A DNA stretch of 64,000 bases from Kalmanozyma brasiliensis GHG001 (taxonomy: Eukaryota; Basidiomycota; Ustilaginomycetes; Ustilaginales), in NCBI RefSeq assembly GCF_000497045.1, contig NW_015961948.1:1-64000 (forward strand), written 5' to 3'. The position numbers and the translations under genes were made by a program. The notes beneath the pieces are model-generated. The model was not told the origin of the DNA. It was given only the letters and a program-made list of their open reading frames with translations, and did no database searches. Positions 57,582 through 64,000 of the stretch are shown one piece after another. The number at the start of each line of letters is the position of its first letter. Position 1 is the stretch's first letter.

Positions 57582-59150
57582 GGTGGACGATGATGCGGCG
57601 CGGAAGGAGGAGGATGCAATGAAAGGTCGAGCGTGGTGGTAGAGCAGATAAATGGAAGCTGCGATCAGTACCGTGTTGGCGATGGAGGTCTCCACCTAGC
57701 GAGCTGGTAGGAGAGTGGTGGGAAGTGAAGATGGGAGGATCACACGACGAAATGCCCAGCAGCGAGTGTCGCACGGACAGCGCCAGCAACAACGACAGGC
57801 GACGGCGGGATCGCGTGGGGCGTGGGAAGTGAAGGTGGAGCGTGCGACCGTGCCGAAGAGGGTCAAGCTTGTTGTTGGTGGGGAAGGTCAAAGCAAAAGG
57901 ATGCTTACCAGGTATGTGGATACGAGGCGACCGGGTGAGCACGTTGGTCAAGCCAAGCAGTAGCAGCAAGAGAGAGGGGGGTTGTTGGTCGAGGGATGGA
58001 CAGGAGGCATGCTCTTCGATCGTGAATGAGAGGAACGTGACAGGCTTGGTTGAGGCCTTTGCCACGAACGTGCTCACTGCTCTGACTTTTTTTGGTGACG
58101 CTGCGCCTTGTCTCGGCGTTGATTTTTTTTTGGTTTCTTCTTCTCCACTTGTTTGCCTCGGCTGTTCTCCCATTTGCTCTTCTCACAGCCCACAATCGCA
58201 ATCATGAACCTGTTGCGCCCTACACAAACATGAAAGCGCCGCACACCAGTCAGCTTGAGACCATCTTCAACTCACAGAGATTGCTATGATCTCGTGATCC
58301 TGCAACAGCCTGGACCCGAACAACAAGGATACTGCATGCAGGGATGTGTACCAGCTGCGCACAATTCGCGGCCCGACCCGGCTTCCAACGCAGGACCGGC
58401 GCGCTTGCCGCCTGACCCCGCGTGGCATCGAGATCCAAGCAAAGTTTTGACCGGCTCAACGTCGTACCCCTAAACAAGGATCCTACTCAAGTAGCAAACT
58501 CAGGCCTTTTTGCAATCGATGTCGAGCCTCGACCCCGTTAACCGCAATACGAAGCGTCGTCTATGATCTCTAGCGCTGCTGAACGGAACTGATTCATCAT
58601 CAGCGTGCAGATCAGCTGCGCCTGTCACTCTGCCCGTTTCGGCCCGTGATGCAGATCCCGGCAAGCTCATCAACAGAGAGACACCGCAAGTGCAGCTCTA
58701 TTTTCTCACAGCGAAGGAATTTCGATGCGGTGGTCATTGAACCCTACTTGCATGACACTGCTTTGCCGCTTGTTCAGGCACTTGGGCAGTGCAAGCGCGA
58801 TTTCTTCCAGCCGACCTAGCACGAAACCAGCCGTCGCTTCAGCCACGCTGGGACCCACTGACCGCGCCCAGGCTGTGACGTGTTGTGACGCCAGCCGGTC
58901 CACGTTCACAAGCCATCTCTGCAGGCGAAATGGGTGTGCCCTCTGTCTTCAATGTTAGACCATTCTCCTAGCCTCCCTTGGGCCTCACTCGGTCAGACCT
59001 TCCTCTCGCTCTGTTAGCACAGGAGCTTCAAACACACTACCGCCGAATCAGAGCCTCTCGCTATGCTGTATCTACCTTCGATTCATCAGCGGATACATGT
59101 CTTTTGCCACGTCAGAGTCATGCAGTGATACCGACATGGTCGCCAGACAA
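57582..59150. other. GDPD upstream region and 3' flank of the P450 gene
   Basis: Contains the 38-codon hydrophobic extension of the GDPD frame (57582-57695), an intron-like donor GTAAGC near 57907 on the minus strand with an acceptor-like CTAG at 57696-57699, and then sequence without a supported gene up to 59150. Confidence 0.5.
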
Positions 59151-60839
59151 TCAGTCGCGGCGCTTGAGGCCGATATCCAGCTGCACCGGCTTGCGCAGGA
59201 ACCCTTCAAACGTCTCCAACGGCTTGTCCGGCTCGGCAAGCACAATGTCGTATCTGCGGAAGATGGACGCAATCAGCACCGAGAGCTCCATCATCGCCAC
59301 GTTACGTCCAACACACGCACGCGGACCGACCGAGAAAGGAATGAAGGCCTTCTCAAAGTCCCTCTTGGCGTTGGGGGCGAGCCAGCGGTCCGGGTTGTAC
59401 TCGTCGGCGTCCTCGCCAAACACCGACTTGTCGCGGTGCAGCGTGAAGGCGGGTACCGACAGGATGGTCCCTGCGGGGAAGTGCTGGCCGCAGACGGTTG
59501 CGCCTCCTTCGGGGATGACACGCGGCAGACCGATCGCAGAGGTCGAATGGAAGCGCAGCGACTCGCTCAGCACCGCTTGCAGGTAGGGAAGCTCCTGAAC
59601 GTCCGAGTGCAGCGGCACCTCCTCGGCGTGTTCGAGTTCGCGGTCCAATTCGGCCTGCAGCTTGCGCATCTTATCCGGGTGGGTAGCGAGGTGGTAGACG
59701 ATAGCACACGAGGTGTTGGAGGTGGTGTCGGATCCAGCGATAAGCTGCGTGAGTGCTTCGGCGGTGAGCTCCATCTTGCCCATCGGCTCGCCACGGTCGT
59801 CCTTGGCAGACTGCAGCTTGGCCAGCAGATCCTCGCGCTCCGAGCCGTTTTGCAGACGATCGTTGACACGCGCGAGCGCGATGCCGGTGAGCTTCTTGAC
59901 CGAGGTCAACCTCCTCGAGAACCAGGGCAGCTTGATGAGGTATTGACGCATCCAGACAGGGGCCAGACCCATGGTACCCGAGAATTCACCGCGCTCGTTG
60001 ATGATCTTGACCGCCGAGCAGTAGTCGACCTTCTTGTTGCCATTGGCGTCCTCGTACTCAACCTTGGCCTCGTCGACGCCGTTCTCGAGCATGCCGAACG
60101 TGCTGCCGAAGGCGAGAGCGCCGATCGTGTCGAAAGCAAAGTAGTTGAGCCACATGAGCGAGTCGAGCCACGCGCGGCCCTTGATGCCGCGAGGTCCATC
60201 GGCATTAGTCTTCTTGGCCTTGTCGCAGAACTCGTCCCAGCGCTCGAGCAGAAGCTGCACCTCACGTCGGATGAAGGGCTCGAATGCGATGATGGTCTTG
60301 GGCGCGAACGTGTGCGAGACAATCTTTCGCTTGCGGGTGTGCTCTGCGCGGTCGCGCGTGTTGAACAGTCCACGAGGGAAGGGCTTGGGCGGCACAAAGG
60401 CGTCGTAGTAGGCGGGCTTGAGCGTGCCGGTACCGTGGCCGTAGACAGGATGCAAAGCCTCGTGGTCGGCGATCGAGATGTGGTTAGGTGCGACTCGGAC
60501 GAATTTGCCTGTCGAGATGCAAGGGAAAGGAGACCAAACGAGTCAGCACGTCGTTCAGAACGGCTTTGAGACGATTCCAAGCTCGAACTTACCATACTTC
60601 TGGTGCTGCTTGTGAACGGCATCAAATCGGTGGCCGACCATGGCCTGCCTGAGCAGCCAGAAATCCGAGAACTTGGCGAAGAAGGGTCCAGGATACTTGA
60701 GGAAGGCCGTGTTGGTGATGTACGGGACCAAGTGGAAGAGGACGACGGCACCGACAATGGTCGCGGCAATGTGAGCGGGCGACTCGACAGCCCAATGAAG
60801 GGCAGCCCCGATGCGGGGAGCGAGATCCGTCTCGACCAT
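59151..60839 (-). CDS. Cytochrome P450, CYP53-like (benzoate 4-hydroxylase type), two exons
   Basis: 534 residues. Exon 1 is 60839-60593, the intron 60592-60509 (84 nt, GTAAGT donor, GACAG acceptor), and exon 2 is 60508-59151; the junction restores a Gly codon in KYG-KFVRVAPNHIS. Membrane anchor at about 25-45, proline hinge KYPGPFFAKFSD, helix I AGSDTTSN, ExxR in ESLRF, and heme site FSVGPRACVG. The block GLFNTRDRAEHTRKRKIVSH and the following FDTIGALAFGSTFGMLENG are characteristic of CYP53, the fungal benzoate para-hydroxylases that use a P450 reductase in the ER. Product: 4-hydroxybenzoate if this holds. Substrate assignment is from family resemblance. Confidence 0.9.
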
Positions 60840-61941
60840 CCTTGCGAGTTTGGCGTCTTTCTGATAGGGAGGATAGGAATGAGTGCGCTCTAGGTCGAAT
60901 GAGGAGTGCGGTGTTGCGATTCAGCGACCTGACTGGAGAGGAGGATTGGTTGTGGACAGATGGGAGGGTGGATGACAGTCAAAGGGAAGTGGGGATGAGA
61001 GAGAGGCTCGAGGGTCTTATGTATCTTGAGCTCGGTTGACCAACAGCAAGGCTCTCCACGCTCACTCGCTCTTCGGATACGAAATTGCGGGGTTGAGGAA
61101 GGGCAGGAGGACCATTTCAAATCAGAAGGAGGTCACGAGCTCGTTCTGCGGGACAGTGCGCAGGCGGGGATGCGAGCCTTCAGGATGTCACGGAGCAAAA
61201 GCCAGCAAGGGTCAGACGAGCAGCTCAGCAGCCTGAGTGGAAAATGCTAACTCTGGCTCGCTCGGTCAAAGCCGTCGTATCCGAAAGTGGCCCTGCGTGG
61301 CTTCAGCAGCTTTATCGACCCACGTCAGAAGTTGGAGGGGTCTGTCTTTGCCGGGATGAAGTCCGACGTTGACAGCCCACAAGCACGATGACAATGAGCA
61401 TTGGAGCGTCTGAGGCATCCTTTGTTTGGTGGGACGGCGAAGGAGAAGGCCAGAGCGTGAGCAATTGACAAGGCAAAGTTACGTTTTTCTACTTCGTAAT
61501 GGATGGGGGCTCCACGGACGGCGCGCAACAAGCGGAATTGGCCAGCTTCGTGCATGAACCTTCCTTGACCGGCAGCACAGCAGTCTCGCCAGATTACGAA
61601 GGCTTTCTTCGTAAGAAGCTCGTTCGAACCTCCTCGTGGAAACGTCTTCCGTCTCCACAGCTGTCAAACTCGAGCTTTTCCGAGCGCCGTCCGCCAAGCT
61701 CATGCATCTCTTGTCGTTTCGCTTCGAGCTTTACCAAAGTCGACTGCGTAAGCCAGCCTGTGTTCGGCCACCGGTCCTTTATTGACCGAGTTAACCTTCA
61801 CGCCCGTGACAGTCACGGCGGACCCGTGTTCGGACCCACACGATGTCAGATGCAAGCAATGCGATTAGAGAGTGTGGATGGATGTACAATGCACGATGAT
61901 AAAGAGTGTCCAAATTGCAAACGAGGTTCCTTACAATCCGA
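60840..61941. other. Intergenic: P450 promoter and 3' flank of the PAQR gene
   Basis: 1.1 kb without a supported gene. Plus-strand frames that start here and run on into the PAQR gene are antisense shadows. Confidence 0.55.
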
Positions 61942-64000
61942 TCACCAGAAGTTCTGCGCCCAGTCAACGAGAGCGTCCCAGCCACGTCCAACGGCACCAT
62001 TGCCGATCTTGCCGAGCAACCTCCTCCATTGCAGGATCTGGTTGTCCGCACGAGCAAGACCGATGATGCCCTCCATGCCGCCAACCTTGGCGAAGATCGA
62101 GTCGATGGGCTTCGTCGCGATGGTCGCCGCCTTGCCGGTGCCACTGAATGGCTGCAGTCCGGCGAGCACACCAAAGAAGCGCTGCAATAGTGGCGCCGAA
62201 TCGGCGGCCTTGGCGGCCATGCCAGCAGCAACCTCTGCGCCTGGCACAGCACAGCTGAAGTCGAAGCGATTCGCGTGGAAGACGAGCGCGGCGCGATAGT
62301 GAAAGACGATGGCCAACACGATGCCCAGGTGCCAGAGCTGGTGAGAGTGGCCCCAGGTGTCGAAGCGCCCCGGAGCCCAGCTCTCGGGGAACTGAGTTGC
62401 GTAGAACACCAAACCGCCGACGTAGAATGCCAACGATGGGAAGATGGGACTGAAGAACGAGAGCGTCTTGGCTAGACCATGCTCGAAAGCAGCGTGCGAG
62501 AAGGGCGCCAGCGCCGTAAAGCACATGGTCAAAAAGACAGCGATGCGCCACGTCTTGTTCTCGCGCTTGTTGAACCATTCAGCCCAGGGGAGGATCGCAC
62601 CCGCAAATCCGACGAGCAGTGTGGTGAACGAATAGAAGAGCGCCAAATTGGGCTGGCAGTAGAAGCAGTTGTACACGGTGGTCCAGATCGAGGCAGCTAC
62701 CAGCCAGGCGATGCCCGTGTAGTCGACGCAGGCGAATCGCTCGAACCACTTGCGGTCCGAGCAACCAGCCATGACGTGCCACGAGACCGACAAGGTGAGA
62801 CACTTGGCAGCAGCAAAGAGGTAGACGGTCTGCACCAACCTGTCCATGGGTGTGGTCTGGTCATCCAGACCTTTGCTTGGCCAGAAGAGCGGCACGATGG
62901 CGGCGAGGCCCCACAGATGTGTGTGGATGTTGCCGGTCTCGTTGTGAATCTGGAATGTGCTGCGCACCAGTGCTTGCCAGTTCTCGACAGGGATGAAGCG
63001 GTAGCCGGAGAGGATATGCTCGTTGTTGCGGAAGAAGGCGGGCAGGTTCTCGTAGTGGATGAGATCCTGGCCATTGCGCGCCAACTCGATGGCAAGCTGA
63101 TAGAGCTTCTCCTCTGCTTCGTGGACCGCATGACCGGCGCGAGAAGCGATGCTGTTGGCCCTGGACCGGGATCGCGTCGAGAGGTCCGAAAGCTTGGCCT
63201 CGAATCGTTGCGCTAAAGTCGCATTGGTGCCGTCTTCCGAGGCACTCTGCAGCGCGTCGCGCCAAGCCATGCTGCGCACTGACTCCTGGATAGACTCGAG
63301 CCGAGCCTGCATCTTTGCAGCGAGTGCATACGCCTGCGTCGGCAATTGTGTCGAAAGAGGCTCGAGCACGGAAGCAAAGTCGAGGTCGAACTGCGGCAAG
63401 GCGGGCATTGTCGGTAATGAAGGAAGTTCAGACGAAGATGGGAGACGGGGCAAGCGCTCTCGCAGTCCGTTTCCTAGGCTAATTGGGAAGCTGAAGCTGG
63501 AGGAGAGTCTCTCCCAGTCATGGGCCAGCGACTGTGACCGAGAGGAGAGAGCGGACGATGCTGATGCTGGGTAGGTGGGTAGTAGGGCGACGAAGCGCCG
63601 CAAGTCTTCGCGCATGGCCTCGATTTGCTGGAAGAAGGCGGCAGAGTGACCGTCACTCAACGGAAGTTTTGCGTCTGCGTCGTCATTGCCGCTTGTCGGG
63701 TCGGCTGAGTCGGCAGCAGGTGTCGTGGCTGATGCTGTCCTGGACATCCGCTGTGAATAGAAGGCTCTTGCTCTGACTTCAAGCTCGGTGAGATAAGAGA
63801 GCAGCTGAGCACGCAGCGAGACCATCGAGTAGGGCAATGATGCAGGAAGGTCGAGGTAGTCCAGCGAAGTCAATTGCTGATGACTCTGGCGGCTGCGAAA
63901 GAGTGTAGTATCCCAATCATCGTCGGAGGATCCTGAATCGGTGGCTGTGGCTGTGGCGCTGCTGAGTCCTTCGCCTAGCGGATCATCCGGGTTGTAGCGG
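61942..64000 (-). CDS. PAQR/Izh (adiponectin receptor-hemolysin III) family protein, 5' end outside window
   Basis: At least 685 residues are visible; the frame runs without a stop to the last base, so the N-terminus lies beyond the window. The C-terminal 350 residues form the seven-helix PAQR core: FFRNNEHILSGYRFIP, then FQIHNETGNIHTHLWGLAA (first His motif), LSVSWHVMAGCSDRKWFERF with DYTGIAW, and FDTWGHSHQLWHLGIVLAIV with the last zinc-binding His pair. Unlike most members it has at least 300 residues before the core, Ser/Asp-rich then helical (EAKLSDLSTRSRSRANS), a layout like yeast Izh3. It also has about 100 residues after it. Likely a membrane protein linked to zinc or sterol/ceramide signalling by family. 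Confidence 0.88.
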   Translation of the reverse strand, partial: RYNPDDPLGEGLSSATATATDSGSSDDDWDTTLFRSRQSHQQLTSLDYLDLPASLPYSMVSLRAQLLSYLTELEVRARAFYSQRMSRTASATTPAADSADPTSGNDDADAKLPLSDGHSAAFFQQIEAMREDLRRFVALLPTYPASASSALSSRSQSLAHDWERLSSSFSFPISLGNGLRERLPRLPSSSELPSLPTMPALPQFDLDFASVLEPLSTQLPTQAYALAAKMQARLESIQESVRSMAWRDALQSASEDGTNATLAQRFEAKLSDLSTRSRSRANSIASRAGHAVHEAEEKLYQLAIELARNGQDLIHYENLPAFFRNNEHILSGYRFIPVENWQALVRSTFQIHNETGNIHTHLWGLAAIVPLFWPSKGLDDQTTPMDRLVQTVYLFAAAKCLTLSVSWHVMAGCSDRKWFERFACVDYTGIAWLVAASIWTTVYNCFYCQPNLALFYSFTTLLVGFAGAILPWAEWFNKRENKTWRIAVFLTMCFTALAPFSHAAFEHGLAKTLSFFSPIFPSLAFYVGGLVFYATQFPESWAPGRFDTWGHSHQLWHLGIVLAIVFHYRAALVFHANRFDFSCAVPGAEVAAGMAAKAADSAPLLQRFFGVLAGLQPFSGTGKAATIATKPIDSIFAKVGGMEGIIGLARADNQILQWRRLLGKIGNGAVGRGWDALVDWAQNFW

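Noticed and set aside
58092..58289. Hydrophobic 65-codon frame resembling a signal peptide protein
   Set aside because: It begins at TTG, not ATG, lies in a T-rich stretch that makes hydrophobic codons by chance, and has no supporting context.
59097..60569. 490-codon frame antisense to the P450
   Set aside because: Codon-bias shadow; the opposite strand carries all P450 motifs and a good intron.
61499..62299. 266-codon plus-strand frame at the end of the PAQR gene
   Set aside because: Half lies antisense to the PAQR core and the rest has no motif.
1..64000. CRISPR arrays, rRNA genes, insertion sequences and transposons
   Set aside because: I read for direct-repeat arrays, conserved rRNA segments, terminal repeats and transposase or reverse-transcriptase motifs and found none. 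The only tandem array is the telomere.

Overview
This window is the end of a fungal chromosome. It opens with about 207 bases of CCCTAA repeat, the C-rich strand of a TTAGGG telomere, and then runs inward through 31 genes that I can support. Long uninterrupted reading frames, only a few short introns (GT...AG, 73 to 132 nt, mostly starting GTAAGT), GC-rich exons and the gene content point to a basidiomycete. A smut fungus (Ustilaginaceae, Ustilago or Sporisorium type) is the best guess. That placement is inference from gene style, because no species-diagnostic marker is present.

Layout. 0.7-9 kb: a 3-dehydroshikimate dehydratase-like enzyme, an ER-lumenal DnaJ protein ending in HQEL, and a Zn2Cys6 transcription factor. 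10-17 kb: an unknown protein, a membrane-bound short-chain dehydrogenase, a two-exon Pmp3 proteolipid, a GNAT acetyltransferase and an Old Yellow Enzyme-type flavin oxidoreductase. 17-22.4 kb: a head-to-tail cluster of three nuclear-type proteins, two with a Zn2Cys6-spaced cysteine motif. The middle gene carries an in-frame stop, and a fourth relative lies at 41-43 kb. 22.7-26.2 kb: an unknown coiled-coil protein and a secreted GH92 alpha-mannosidase. 26.7-32.7 kb: a symmetrical block in which two LURP-one-related (LOR) paralogues point outward and flank a DUF1295 membrane protein and a Pns1-type transporter. Both LOR genes share a conserved upstream block containing a CGG-N11-CCG palindrome. 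32.9-48 kb: a peroxisomal acyl/aryl-CoA ligase, a secreted serine-rich GPI-type protein, mitochondrial Zim17, an amidase, the fourth zinc-cluster relative, MCT-1/Tma20, a mitochondrial AAA-type protein and an anion:cation symporter of the major facilitator superfamily. 50-64 kb: a VOC/glyoxalase-fold protein, the mitochondrial ATPase Afg1, a UPF0658 Golgi membrane protein, a glycerophosphodiesterase, a CYP53-like P450, and a PAQR/Izh receptor whose 5' end lies beyond the window.

How the genes may work together. Most look like ordinary single-copy housekeeping or metabolic genes. Three could feed aromatic catabolism towards protocatechuate: the dehydroshikimate dehydratase, the CYP53-like benzoate hydroxylase and the 4-coumarate-CoA-ligase-like enzyme with a peroxisomal AKL tail. 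They are scattered and do not form a tight cluster. The most unusual features are the subtelomeric zinc-cluster family and the paired LOR genes with their shared palindrome. Gene pairs are often tightly convergent (41 to 236 bp), and several promoters have a TATA-like box 64 to 105 bp upstream of the start codon.
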